Translations under genes and position numbers: made by a program
The notes under the pieces: model-generated
Databases searched by the model: none
The model's input: only the letters and a program-made list of their open reading frames with translations
What the model was told of the DNA's origin: nothing
Assembly (NCBI GenBank): GCA_019119895.1
Contig: DWWD01000026.1
Coordinates: 27,886 to 91,885 of the forward strand
Direction of reading: 5' to 3'
Source of the DNA: Candidatus Anaerostipes avistercoris
GTDB taxonomy: Bacteria > Bacillota > Clostridia > Lachnospirales > Lachnospiraceae
Length of the DNA: 64,000 nucleotides
Part shown: piece by piece, positions 25,539 through 34,597 of the stretch
How positions within the stretch are numbered: position 1 is the first letter of the stretch
Layout of the letters: the number at the start of each line of letters is the position of its first letter

Positions 25539-25573
25539 GACTTCAGATTTGTGATGGCAGGTCTGAAGTTTTT
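25539..25573 (+). terminator. terminator after the lipoprotein gene
   Basis: ACTTCAGA pairs with TCTGAAGT around a 14-base loop, followed by TTTTTC. The remaining bases up to 25787 hold no clear gene; the promoter of the LRR operon probably lies there. Confidence 0.75.
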
Positions 25574-25787
25574 CTTTGGTGAAAAATAATGTGATTTGAA
25601 GCAAATGTTTGATGACGAAGGGAAAAGCATCCCAGGATATGTTTCTTCTTTAGTTCCTTCCGGGAGGCGTATATGGCGTAAATCGCAGCTGCGGCTTCTG
25701 AAATCCAGAAGGCGCACCTTGCATTTCCCCGATTCTGTTATATAATGAACGATATGTAAGAACATCAGAAAAGATAAGGAAGAAGAT

Positions 25788-26747
25788 ATGCTGGAAATTC
25801 AATATAGAGAAATGAAAAATAAAGGAATTGAAATCCTCCGGTGTTTCGGGAAAGATTCTTCGGTGCGCCTTCCTGATGAGATCAATGGGAAACCTGTGCT
25901 GAAAATCGGTGATTATGCATTCTCCGGGCACAAACGAAAAGAAGATGAGGCGGAGACGATCCGGATCGGAGAGGATCTTTTCGAAGAAAAAAATCCGGAG
26001 ATGATCTGCGGTCCGAAAGTAGAGGAAGTGTATCTTCCGGTGCATGTGGAGGAGATTGGAAGATATGCTTTTTATGGATGTGTCAATCTGCGGCTTCTGG
26101 GATTCTCAGATTCTCTGCTGAGAACCGGAACCGGTATTTTTACGGGATGTAAGCTCCGGGAAATCCGGCTGGATCTGTATCACGGAGAAAAAACGGCGCT
26201 GAAAGATGTGGCGGGAGACACCAGATTTCCGGTAACAGTCAGAATCCGGGATCATCAGGACGGTCGCGAGGCTTCTCTGTTTTTCCCGGAATATTATGAG
26301 GAGTCGGTGGAAAATACACCGGCCAGAATTGTGGAACTTCATTTCCACGGAACCGGCTATCAGTACCGGCAGTGCTTTTTCCAGGGGAAGCTGGATTATG
26401 AAAAATATGACGCCTTGTTTTCGGTGGCTTCTGTGCAGGAAGATCCGGAAATCGCCTGGGAAATTGCTCTGGGACGGGTTTTGTATCCGTACCGGCTGAC
26501 AGAGGAACACAGGAACGAATATCTGGATTACATGAGAGAGAATCTGAATGAGATTCTGGACCGGCTGCTGGCAGAGGAAAATGTCCGGGCGTTTCATATG
26601 TTTGCCGAAGAAGATGTCTGGACAAGAGAAACCATGGAGACGGCAATCGACCGGGCGGCCGCCCGGAATAAGACAGAGATTCTGAGTCTTCTTATGGATG
26701 AGCAGAACCGCCGGTTTCCGAAGAAAAAGAAAACATTTGATTTATAA
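25788..26747 (+). CDS. cytoplasmic leucine-rich-repeat (BspA-type) protein
   Basis: A 319-residue protein without signal peptide. It has at least two BspA/LRR_5-type repeats (VLKIGDYAFSGH and VEEIGRYAFYGCVNLRLLGF), then a FFPEYY segment. The C-terminal helical region (about 190-310) carries a sequence reminiscent of ankyrin-like helix pairs (ETAIDRAAARNKTEILSLLMDEQ). It is the first gene of a close-packed unit; the VWA-protein start codon is 15 bases downstream. Its role may be to bind or recruit a protein client for the VWA-MoxR pair, but that is inference from gene order. Confidence 0.7.
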   Translation: MLEIQYREMKNKGIEILRCFGKDSSVRLPDEINGKPVLKIGDYAFSGHKRKEDEAETIRIGEDLFEEKNPEMICGPKVEEVYLPVHVEEIGRYAFYGCVNLRLLGFSDSLLRTGTGIFTGCKLREIRLDLYHGEKTALKDVAGDTRFPVTVRIRDHQDGREASLFFPEYYEESVENTPARIVELHFHGTGYQYRQCFFQGKLDYEKYDALFSVASVQEDPEIAWEIALGRVLYPYRLTEEHRNEYLDYMRENLNEILDRLLAEENVRAFHMFAEEDVWTRETMETAIDRAAARNKTEILSLLMDEQNRRFPKKKKTFDL

Positions 26748-26762
26748 CAGAGGGAAAGAACA

Positions 26763-28085
26763 GTGGAAGAGAATATAAATGAGAGCCTCAGCAGACTGGG
26801 GCAGAAAATCCTTGAAATGGCGAGAAATGAATTGTATATTCATATGCGGTTTCTGGACGTGGCTCTGAGCAGTTTTCTGTATGAGCCGGATCCGTCCATC
26901 CGGTGTGTGGCGACGGATGGAATTCATATGTTTTTTCATCCGGTCATGCTGGGAAATGTGTTTCAGAAGAACCGAATCTGGGTCAACCGGAGTTACCTGC
27001 ATATGGTGCTTCACTGCATTTTGCACCATGTGACCCGGAGAGGAAGACGGGAAAAGATATTATGGAATCTGGCCTGCGACATTGCAGTGGAATCCATCAT
27101 CGATCAATGGTATTTAAAATGCGTGCATTTCCCGCAGACAAGACTGCGAAAAGATATCTATGATCAGCTGTCTAAGGCCATGAAGGTGCTGACGGCGGAG
27201 GGGATTTACCGCCAGCTGGCAGGCTGGAATCTGGAAGATGACAAGATCAGAGAACTGGCCGCGGAATTTCAGAAGGACGAGCACGTTTACTGGCCGGATG
27301 ATCCGAAGCAGGAAATGCACCAGGAAGTAGAAAACCGGTGGAAAAATATCAGTGAAAAGACAGAGACCGATATGGAGACATTCTCCAGTGAACAGTCCAG
27401 TCAGGCAGGAGATCTGATGGGACAGATCCGGGTGGAAAACCGGGACCGCTATGACTACCGGGAATTTTTGCGGAAGTTTGCTGTGATGCGGGAGGAAGTG
27501 ACGGTGGATCCGGATTCCTTCGACTATGTATTTTACAGCTACGGCCTGTCCATGTATGGGAATATGCCGCTGATCGAGCCTCAGGAATGGAAGGAAGTCA
27601 AAAAGGTACAGGAATTTGCCATTGTGATTGATACTTCCATGTCCTGTTCCGGGGATCTGGTGAAGAAATTTCTGGAAGAAACTTACGATATTTTAAGCGA
27701 AGAAAACAGCTTTTTCCATAAAGTTAATATCCATATCATCCAGTGTGACGAGCAGGTGCAGAATGACCGGAAAATCACAGATGAGAAAGAACTGAAAGAA
27801 TATATGGAACATCTGGAGCTCCGGGGTGAGGGAGGCACGGATTTCCGGCCGGCCTTTGCCTATGTAAATCAGCTGATGGAAACCGGGCAGTTTCAGGATT
27901 TGAAGGGGCTGATTTATTTTACCGACGGAAAGGGCGTTTATCCGAAAAAAATGCCCCCATACGAAACGGCCTTCATTTTCATGGAGGAAGAGTATGAGGA
28001 TGTGGACGTTCCGCCCTGGGCAATGAAGCTGATTGTTACAGGGGAAGAGGATTTGAGTGAAGGAGAACAGGAAAATGAATATTAA
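26763..28085 (+). CDS. DUF2201-type protein: metallopeptidase-like N-domain plus VWA-like domain
   Basis: A 440-residue protein. The N-terminal domain carries HCILHHVTRRG, a zincin-like H-x3-H-H motif as in DUF2201 proteins. A charged linker (about 190-235) follows. The C-terminal VWA-like domain has the MIDAS motif DTSMSCSG, GEGGTDFRPAF and a YFTDGKG strand. The start is GTG 26763. Such proteins are predicted partners of MoxR ATPases. Its 3' end overlaps the MoxR gene by 11 bases. Whether the zinc-type motif is catalytic is unknown. Confidence 0.82.
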   Translation: MEENINESLSRLGQKILEMARNELYIHMRFLDVALSSFLYEPDPSIRCVATDGIHMFFHPVMLGNVFQKNRIWVNRSYLHMVLHCILHHVTRRGRREKILWNLACDIAVESIIDQWYLKCVHFPQTRLRKDIYDQLSKAMKVLTAEGIYRQLAGWNLEDDKIRELAAEFQKDEHVYWPDDPKQEMHQEVENRWKNISEKTETDMETFSSEQSSQAGDLMGQIRVENRDRYDYREFLRKFAVMREEVTVDPDSFDYVFYSYGLSMYGNMPLIEPQEWKEVKKVQEFAIVIDTSMSCSGDLVKKFLEETYDILSEENSFFHKVNIHIIQCDEQVQNDRKITDEKELKEYMEHLELRGEGGTDFRPAFAYVNQLMETGQFQDLKGLIYFTDGKGVYPKKMPPYETAFIFMEEEYEDVDVPPWAMKLIVTGEEDLSEGEQENEY

Positions 28086-29574
28086 ACGAGCAAAGCAGGA
28101 AATCAAAGATTCCATTGAAGCATATCTGAAGAAAAATGAATATGATGAATATGAGATTCCATCCATCCGCCAGAGACCGATTTTTCTGATGGGACCTCCG
28201 GGCATTGGAAAGACCCAGATTATGGAACAGATTGCAAGGGAATGCGGCATCGGGCTGGTTGCCTATACGATCACTCATCATACGAGACAGAGCGCAATCG
28301 GACTTCCGTTCATCAGGGAAAAAGAATATGGGGGGAATATGTATTCTGTGACGGAATATACCATGAGTGAAATCATTGCATCCGTTTATGAAAAAATAGA
28401 AAAAACTGGAAATAAAGAGGGGATACTGTTTATTGACGAGATTAACTGTGTATCCGAGACGCTGGCGCCGACCATGCTGCAGTTTCTGCAGTGCAAAATG
28501 TTCGGAAACCAGAAGATTCCGGACGGCTGGATGATCGTTGCTGCGGGAAACCCGCCGGAGTACAATAAATCCGTCCGGGATTTTGATGTGGTAACCCTGG
28601 ACCGTATTAAGAAGATTGATGTGGAAGCTGATTATGAAGTATGGAAAGAGTATGCCTATCAGGCAGGGATCCATCCGTCCATTCTTGCGTATCTGGAAAT
28701 CCGTAAGGAATATTTTTACCGGATGGAGACGACCGTAGACGGAAAGGCGTTTGTGACAGCCAGAGGCTGGGAAGATTTATCCCGCCTTATTCAGGTGTAT
28801 GAAGAACTGGGAAAAGAAATCGACCGGGAAGTGGTCCATCAGTATCTTCAGCACGGGAAAATTGCCAAGGATTTTGCCAATTATTATGCTTTGTATAAGA
28901 AATACAAAGAAGATTACGGAATCGAGCGGATCCTGCAGGGACAGTTCCAGCCGGAGACCATTCAGAGACTGAAATTCGCAGCCTTCGATGAAAAATTAAG
29001 TGTAGTCGAACTGCTGAATGGAAAGTTAAGTGAATGGTTCAAAAACTGCTGGAAGACGGATACTTATGTGACCCAGCTGTTTTCATGGTTAAAACAGATG
29101 AAAGCCAGAGAATCTGTGGAGGAAATCATAAAAGAGGCAAAAGAAGTTTTAGAGCAGAGAAAACGGGCAGAGCAGATCGGCAAAGAGGAAGAATACATTT
29201 TCAAAGATGTAATCGCGGACCTCGAAGGATATCTCAGAATGCAGAAGGAAGAACATCTGGATTTTGCAGATGCCTTTGAGAAAGTGAGAGAGGATTTCCA
29301 GGAGAAAACGAAGCAGAGAGAACAGGAAATCGAAGACACTCAGGAGGCTCTGTATCATGCTTTCGAATTTATGGAAGAGGCCTTTGGAGAGAGTCAGGAA
29401 ATGGTTGTTTTTGTGACAGAGTTAAATGTGAATTATTACAGCATTCAGTTCATCAAAGAAAATGGATGCGACAAGTATTATCAGTACAACAAAGGGCTTC
29501 TGTTTGATGAGCAGCAGGAAGCAATCCTGACAGAACTGGACGATCTGAAGCAGAAAATGAGGTTAAGTGAATGA
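28075..29574 (+). CDS. MoxR-type AAA ATPase
   Basis: A 499-residue ATPase. Walker A GPPGIGKTQ, Walker B ILFIDEIN, and sensor region VAAGNPPEYN lie in the first 190 residues. The C-terminal half is a long helical region with coiled-coil character (KQREQEIEDTQEALYHAFEF). ATG 28075 follows AAGGAG. MoxR ATPases with a VWA partner act as chaperones that insert cofactors or remodel complexes. Its stop overlaps the next start codon (ATGA), so the third and fourth genes are coupled. Confidence 0.87.
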   Translation: MNIKRAKQEIKDSIEAYLKKNEYDEYEIPSIRQRPIFLMGPPGIGKTQIMEQIARECGIGLVAYTITHHTRQSAIGLPFIREKEYGGNMYSVTEYTMSEIIASVYEKIEKTGNKEGILFIDEINCVSETLAPTMLQFLQCKMFGNQKIPDGWMIVAAGNPPEYNKSVRDFDVVTLDRIKKIDVEADYEVWKEYAYQAGIHPSILAYLEIRKEYFYRMETTVDGKAFVTARGWEDLSRLIQVYEELGKEIDREVVHQYLQHGKIAKDFANYYALYKKYKEDYGIERILQGQFQPETIQRLKFAAFDEKLSVVELLNGKLSEWFKNCWKTDTYVTQLFSWLKQMKARESVEEIIKEAKEVLEQRKRAEQIGKEEEYIFKDVIADLEGYLRMQKEEHLDFADAFEKVREDFQEKTKQREQEIEDTQEALYHAFEFMEEAFGESQEMVVFVTELNVNYYSIQFIKENGCDKYYQYNKGLLFDEQQEAILTELDDLKQKMRLSE

Positions 29575-30316
29575 CAAAAACTGCCAGACAGAGAGAAAAA
29601 GAAGATTGTCTTGGAACCATGTACGCCATGAAAAGGAAGGATCACCAGATCATAAAGGCGGATATCGCCAGAGAACTGGGAGTCTCCGCAGCCAAAGTGG
29701 ACCGGCTGTGCCGGGAACTGCTGGAAGAAGGGTATCTCAGGAGCGACGGAGGCCGGGCGCTTTTCCTTACGGCTCCCGGTCTGAGCAAAGGGCAGGAATA
29801 TATGGAGAGAAAGCAGACATACCTATTCTTATACGATGCACGAAAGCGATCTGAATCTGCTGTTTCCGGAAGGTGAAAGGGAATTCCCGGCTGCATTTTT
29901 TGAAAAGGGATCCAGGCATCCGAGAATTCTTTTTGTCTCTGGGGATCGGGGTGACGGAACGCAGCCAGGCGGTGTCTGGGATAATCGATTCTGTGGATCC
30001 GGGAACCATCCGAAAGATGTGCCGGAAAGAGAAAAAACATCTCCGATATGACAAGATCGGTGAGAATGAGGGAATGGAACTGCAAAGGATTCCATATGAG
30101 CAGCTGGGAGATTTCCTGCAGACAGGCATTTACCTTGTGGATTTTACGATTTATCAGCAGGGAAAAGATCATCAGAGTCTGTCCATGGCAGATATGGGAT
30201 TTCATAAACCGGGATGTCTTGTATATGAGAAAGAACGGCAGTATCTGGAACTGACAGTCAGAGAAATTCAGGCGTATACTAAAGGAGGATGCCGGAGAGC
30301 GCCGCTGAGCTTATGA
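29571..30316 (+). pseudogene. frame-broken HTH regulator, possibly DtxR-related
   Basis: Frame 1 (29571-29876) encodes a winged helix (KADIARELGVSAAKVDRLCRELLEEGYL). A second frame around 29830-29930 continues with MHESDLNLLFPEGEREFP, and a third (29873-30316) carries FFLSLGIGVTERSQAV and the C-terminal part to 30316. Parts of the middle and C-terminal text can be aligned by eye to the metal domain of DtxR proteins, but the ACRMEH-type ligands are missing. At least two frame shifts are needed to join the pieces. The start codon overlaps the MoxR stop. It may be a decayed regulator of this unit. Confidence 0.5.
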
Positions 30317-30342
30317 TGCGCTTTTAATCGTCCGTATCGATG

Positions 30343-30357
30343 TGAGAACAATTCTCA
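30343..30357. promoter_or_regulatory. 7-1-7 palindrome resembling a Fur/PerR box
   Basis: TGAGAAC-A-ATTCTCA, extended by flanking A/T bases, has the 7-1-7 layout of Fur-family boxes. It lies ahead of a terminator (30433-30463) and about 190 bases before the DtxR-type operator of the ybaN operon. Confidence 0.35.
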
Positions 30358-30432
30358 ATAAGAAATAGAATGTTGCAGGCGTGCAACAAAAAAGACGAAA
30401 ACATATGGAACAGGTGAATATGGGAAAAAACG

Positions 30433-30463
30433 ATCTTCCGCAGAACGGCGGGAGATTTTTTTC
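30433..30463 (+). terminator. terminator between the MoxR unit and the ybaN operon
   Basis: ATCTTCCGC pairs with GCGGGAGAT around a 6-base loop and runs into TTTTTTTC. Confidence 0.75.
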
Positions 30464-30499
30464 TTTTTATTTCACGGAAAAACAGGGAACATTTTGTTG

Positions 30500-30560
30500 T
30501 TGACAAGGGAATCTTTTCTATGGTACATGTTAGATATAATTTAAGTTATGCATGACTAAC
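30500..30560 (+). promoter_or_regulatory. promoter region and DtxR-type operator of the ybaN-ABC operon
   Basis: TTGACA is at 30500-30505. An extended -10 (TGG-TACATG, from 30521) and a perfect TATAAT (30535-30540) are both present, so the exact promoter is unsure. GTTAT-GCATGA-CTAAC at 30545-30560 is a one-mismatch copy of the GTTAG-N6-CTAAC operator. Confidence 0.6.
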
Positions 30561-30582
30561 TATTGTGGATGAGGAGATATTT

Positions 30583-30975
30583 ATGAGGAAACAACCATTA
30601 CGGATTTTCTGGATTTTCATTGGATTTATATGTTTCGGGCTGGGAACAGCCGGCATTGTGCTGCCGATACTTCCAACTGTGCCGTTTTATATGGCAGCAG
30701 CCTTTTGTTTTGCGAAGAGTTCCGAAAAACTTCATCGATGGTTTCTCGGAACCGGATTGTATCAAAAACATCTGGAAAGCTTTGTGAAACAGAAAGCCAT
30801 GACCATGAAAACCAAGTGTTCCATTGTCGGAACGGTGACCGTTGTCATGCTGATTGGATTTCTGGCAATGCGAAATGTTCCGGCAGGACGAATTTGTATT
30901 TCCATTGTATGGTTCTGTCATGTTCTGTACTTTTTCCTGAGAGTGGAAACCCGGAAGGAGGCAGCCTGTGATTAA
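30583..30975 (+). CDS. YbaN family (DUF454) inner-membrane protein
   Basis: A 130-residue protein with three membrane helices and the DUF454 signature [30 protein letters not shown] near its start. The family's role is not established. ATG 30583 follows GAGGAG. It opens an operon behind a DtxR-type operator, and the following ABC gene starts within its last codons (GTG 30968). Confidence 0.85.
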   Translation: MRKQPLRIFWIFIGFICFGLGTAGIVLPILPTVPFYMAAAFCFAKSSEKLHRWFLGTGLYQKHLESFVKQKAMTMKTKCSIVGTVTVVMLIGFLAMRNVPAGRICISIVWFCHVLYFFLRVETRKEAACD

Positions 30976-32537
30976 AACAAGACTTTTGAAGCTTCTGTCA
31001 GAAGGCAGAAAATACATTCTGTATCAGGTCATATGGCAGTGGATCGCTCTTCTCGGACAGATTGTTTCGGTGTTTGCCATTGGGAATCTGGTGGAAAGAA
31101 TTCTGGAAGGCACCGTGAAGGAACCGGTCGTTTTAAGAACACTTTTGATTCTGCTGTGCATGACTGCCCTGCGGTTTCTGGCAGATCAGATGGCGGCGAG
31201 GATGTCCTACGCAGCCAGCGCTGACGTAAAGAACACTCTGAGAGACCGGATTTACGAAAAGCTTCTGCGTCTGGGAGCATCTTATCGGGAGCGGATTTCA
31301 TCGGCTGAAGTGGTGCAGATGAGCGTGGAAGGAGTTGAGCAGCTGGAAACCTATTTCGGCAGATACCTGCCGCAGTTGTTTTACAGCATTCTGGCACCTG
31401 TCACACTTTTTTTATGTCTTAAATCCATCAGCCTGAGGGCAAGTGTTGTCCTGCTGATCTGCGTACCGCTGATTCCGGCGTCCATTATAGCGGTGCAGAA
31501 GATTGCAAAGAAACTTCTCCAGCGTTACTGGGGAATGTATACACAGCTGGGAGACAGTTTCCTGGAAAATCTCCAGGGGATGACGACGCTGAAAATATAC
31601 CAGGCGGACGAGCAGAAAGCGGCTGAAATGGACGAGGAGGCCGGCCGGTTCCGGAAAATTACAATGAAAGTTCTGACGATGCAGTTAAATTCAACCAGCG
31701 TCATGGATATCATTGCCTATGGCGGAGCGGCGGCAGGGATGATTCTTGCGGTACAGGAATTCATTGCCGGAAATGTATCTTTTGGAGGGACCCTGATCAT
31801 TATTTTGCTGGCGGCAGAATTTTTTATTCCCCTTCGGCTGCTGGGTTCTTTCTTTCACATTGCAATGAACGGCATGGCGGCCAGCGATAAGATTTTCCGT
31901 CTGCTGGATCTGGAAGAACCAAGGCGGGGAACGGAGCATTTTCCGGAGAAATATATAGATATCCATATGAAAAATGTAAGATTTTCATATGATGGGAAAC
32001 GGGAAATCCTGAAAGATATTTCCATGGAATTTCCATCCGGCAGTTTTATTTCTCTGGTGGGAGAATCCGGATGCGGATCTAAGGGAAATGAAAGAAGCGC
32101 TGCAGGCGGTGAATCTGCTGGATTTTTTAAATAGTCAGGACGGTCTGCAGACAAAATTGATGGAAAAAGCGGCTAATCTCTCAGGAGGGCAGCGCCAGCG
32201 TCTGGCTCTGGCAAGGGCTTTGCTTCACGATACCCCGATTTATATCTTTGATGAGGCGGCATCGAATATTGACGCTGAGAGCGAAGAAATGATCATGGAT
32301 GTTATTCGGAAACTGGCGGAGACCAAAACAGTGCTGCTGATTTCTCACAGGCTGTCCAATGTAACCGGATGTGACCGAATTTATATGATGGCGGACGGCC
32401 GGGTAAAAGAACAGGGAACTCATCATCAGCTGATGCACCTGAAAGGCAGATACTTCGCATTATATCAGGAGCAGAAAGAACTGGAAGGATATGTCCGGAC
32501 GCGGGATACAGGAAAGGAGGCGGCAAATGCATCATAA
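30968..32537 (+). pseudogene. CydD-like ABC half-transporter with internal deletion in the ATPase domain
   Basis: Residues 1 to about 360 (start GTG 30968) encode six membrane helices with CydD-like features (YLPQLFYSILAPVTLF) and the start of an ATPase domain. In place of Walker A GESGCGKST it reads GESGCG and then changes frame near 32070. A second frame resumes at DADLREMKEALQ and holds LSGGQRQR, IFDEAASN and the H-loop ISHR to 32537. Compared with the intact partner, about 60 codons are absent, including the Walker A Lys and the Q-loop. The protein cannot hydrolyse ATP normally. Confidence 0.85.
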
Positions 32538-34191
32538 AAGAAGAAGTTCTGTAAAAATTATGGGACAGATGATTTTGCTGGTAAGACCGCTGATTCATCT
32601 GATGACGCTGGCGGTGCTGTTAGGCAGCGCAGGATATTTGTGCGCTATTTTTCTCACAGTCGCAGCCGGATACAGTCTCCTGAGAGGTCTTGAGGGAATA
32701 CCTGCGGCCAATATATTTATCGGAATGGGAATTATGGCAGTTATGAGGGGAATCCTTCATTATGCGGAACAGTACTGCAATCATTATATTGCATTCCGAC
32801 TGCTGGCCCTGATACGTCATAAAGTCTTTGCAGTTCTGAGAAGATTATGTCCTGCTAAACTGGAAGGCAGGGAAAAAGGAAATCTTATTTCCATTATTAC
32901 GTCGGATATTGAATTGCTGGAAGTTTTTTATGCGCATACAATTTCGCCGGTTTTCATCGCTGTCATTACTTCGCTGATCATGGTAATTTTTATGGCACGA
33001 TATCACTGGGCTGCGGCAGTTCTGGCAGCTGCGGCCTATATGACCGTAGGAATTCATATATCTCTGCTGAACGGACGAAAAGGAGCGGCGCCGGGAATGG
33101 AGTTTCGTGACGGACTGGGCAAACTGAACAGTTATGTGCTGGATTCTCTTCATGGAATCGATGAGACGCTTCAGTACGGACAGGGAATGAGACGAAGACG
33201 GGAGATGGGAGAAACCTCCTGCCGTCTCGGAAAGCAGCAGAAACAGCTGAACCGCATGGAGGCGACACAGAGATCCGTCACAAATCTGGTGATTTTGGCG
33301 GCTTCGTTTCTTATGCTGTTCATGACATTGGAACTGTATCAAAACGGACAGATGAATTTTGAAGGGATGCTGATCTGCACGATTGCGATGATGGGATCGT
33401 TCGGACCGGTAACAGCTTTGTCAAATCTGTCCAATCATCTGAATCAGACTCTGGCCTGCGGGGAACGAGTGCTATCGCTGCTGGAAGAAGAACCGGCGGT
33501 GGAAGAAATCCCGGACAGGGATGAAGAGGAGAATTTGGAATTTACCGGAGCAGAAGTGCAGAACGTTACATTTTCCTATGGTGATGAGGCGATTCTCAGC
33601 GACTGTACACTTGAGATTCCAAGAGGGAAAGTAACAGGTGTTTTCGGGAAAAGCGGTTCCGGGAAATCTACTTTGCTGAAACTGCTTATGAGGTTCTGGG
33701 AAACGGATCAGGGAGAAATACAGATTTCCGGGCAGGATGTGAAGGAAATTCCGACCAGAAGGCTGCGCAGCATGCAGTCTTATGTGACTCAGGAAACTCA
33801 GATGTTTCATGATTCCATTGCCAATAACATTGCGGTTGGAAAACCGGGCGCATCCAGAGAAGAGATTGTAAAAGCAGCGAAAAAGGCCTCCATTCATGAT
33901 TTTATTACGTCACTGCCGGATGGGTATGATACAGAAGTTGGAGAACTGGGAGACAGTCTGTCCGGAGGAGAGAAACAGAGAATCGGAATCGCCAGGGCAT
34001 TTCTTCACGATGCTCCGATGCTGCTTCTGGATGAACCTACGAGCAATTTGGATTCTTTGAATGAGGGGATTATATTGAAATCTCTGGAAGAAGAACGAAA
34101 CCGGCGGACGGTTGTGCTGGTATCTCACAGAGAGTCAACGATTCGATTTACGGATACAATTTATCAGATGGAAAGTGGAAGGATGTCCTAG
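32527..34191 (+). CDS. CydC-like ABC half-transporter, intact
   Basis: A 554-residue fusion of six membrane helices and an ATPase domain. Its membrane part resembles CydC (RGILHYAEQYCNHYIAFRLL). The ATPase has Walker A GKSGSGKST, Q-loop SYVTQETQ, signature LSGGEKQR, Walker B MLLLDEPTSNLD and H-loop SHRES. CydDC exports thiol compounds and is needed for cytochrome bd; similar heterodimers import siderophores in other bacteria. The start is ATG 32527 after AAGGAGG, overlapping the broken partner gene by 11 bases. The CydDC name is a similarity only; no cydAB is seen here. Confidence 0.85.
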   Translation: MHHKRRSSVKIMGQMILLVRPLIHLMTLAVLLGSAGYLCAIFLTVAAGYSLLRGLEGIPAANIFIGMGIMAVMRGILHYAEQYCNHYIAFRLLALIRHKVFAVLRRLCPAKLEGREKGNLISIITSDIELLEVFYAHTISPVFIAVITSLIMVIFMARYHWAAAVLAAAAYMTVGIHISLLNGRKGAAPGMEFRDGLGKLNSYVLDSLHGIDETLQYGQGMRRRREMGETSCRLGKQQKQLNRMEATQRSVTNLVILAASFLMLFMTLELYQNGQMNFEGMLICTIAMMGSFGPVTALSNLSNHLNQTLACGERVLSLLEEEPAVEEIPDRDEEENLEFTGAEVQNVTFSYGDEAILSDCTLEIPRGKVTGVFGKSGSGKSTLLKLLMRFWETDQGEIQISGQDVKEIPTRRLRSMQSYVTQETQMFHDSIANNIAVGKPGASREEIVKAAKKASIHDFITSLPDGYDTEVGELGDSLSGGEKQRIGIARAFLHDAPMLLLDEPTSNLDSLNEGIILKSLEEERNRRTVVLVSHRESTIRFTDTIYQMESGRMS

Positions 34192-34213
34192 ACAAAATAG
34201 AAGGAGAAATAAT

Positions 34214-34597
34214 TTGATACTGTTAAATACAATACTGCCATGGCTTCTTACACTGTGCATTGTTTTACTGTCGCTGAACTATCCGCTGCGCAGATATTGT
34301 CAAAATAACCGGGCATCTGCAGGAGATGTATTTTATGGATTTTACAAATTTTTAAGGAAAAGTCACAGACTGCTGGGAATCCTGGTCATTATTCTGACGT
34401 TTCTTCACTGCAGATTTTCCTCGGCTGTTTCCGGCACGAATATGGGAAAAATTTGTTTTTTGATCTTACTGCTGATGTTTATCATACATTTATTTCGAAA
34501 CAGGATGAAAAAGAAATGGATCATCATCCACCGGGCATTGGCTGTCCTGCTGTGGATTGCGATCATTGTACATATCGTACAGGAAATACGGCTGTAG
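34214..34597 (+). CDS. four-helix membrane protein with two H-x13-H pairs (bis-heme cytochrome-like)
   Basis: A 127-residue protein with four membrane helices. Helix 2 carries H51 and H65 and helix 4 carries H106 and H120. Each pair is spaced by 13 residues, the spacing that binds two b-type hemes in ferric reductases and NADPH oxidases. No flavin or NADPH domain is fused, so an electron donor must be separate. The start is TTG 34214, seven bases after AAGGAG. It is the last gene of the metal-regulated ybaN-ABC operon. Trans-membrane electron transfer for iron reduction is a plausible role. Confidence 0.65.
   Translation: MILLNTILPWLLTLCIVLLSLNYPLRRYCQNNRASAGDVFYGFYKFLRKSHRLLGILVIILTFLHCRFSSAVSGTNMGKICFLILLLMFIIHLFRNRMKKKWIIIHRALAVLLWIAIIVHIVQEIRL

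Noticed and set aside
30324..30506. 60-codon minus-strand frame upstream of ybaN
   Set aside because: No ribosome binding site; it overlaps a terminator and the regulatory region, and the text looks like random AT-rich coding.
34214..34597. Longer form of the bis-heme protein starting at 34112 inside the ABC gene
   Set aside because: The first 34 residues overlap the ABC coding end and have no ribosome binding site, while TTG 34214 has AAGGAG at the right distance.
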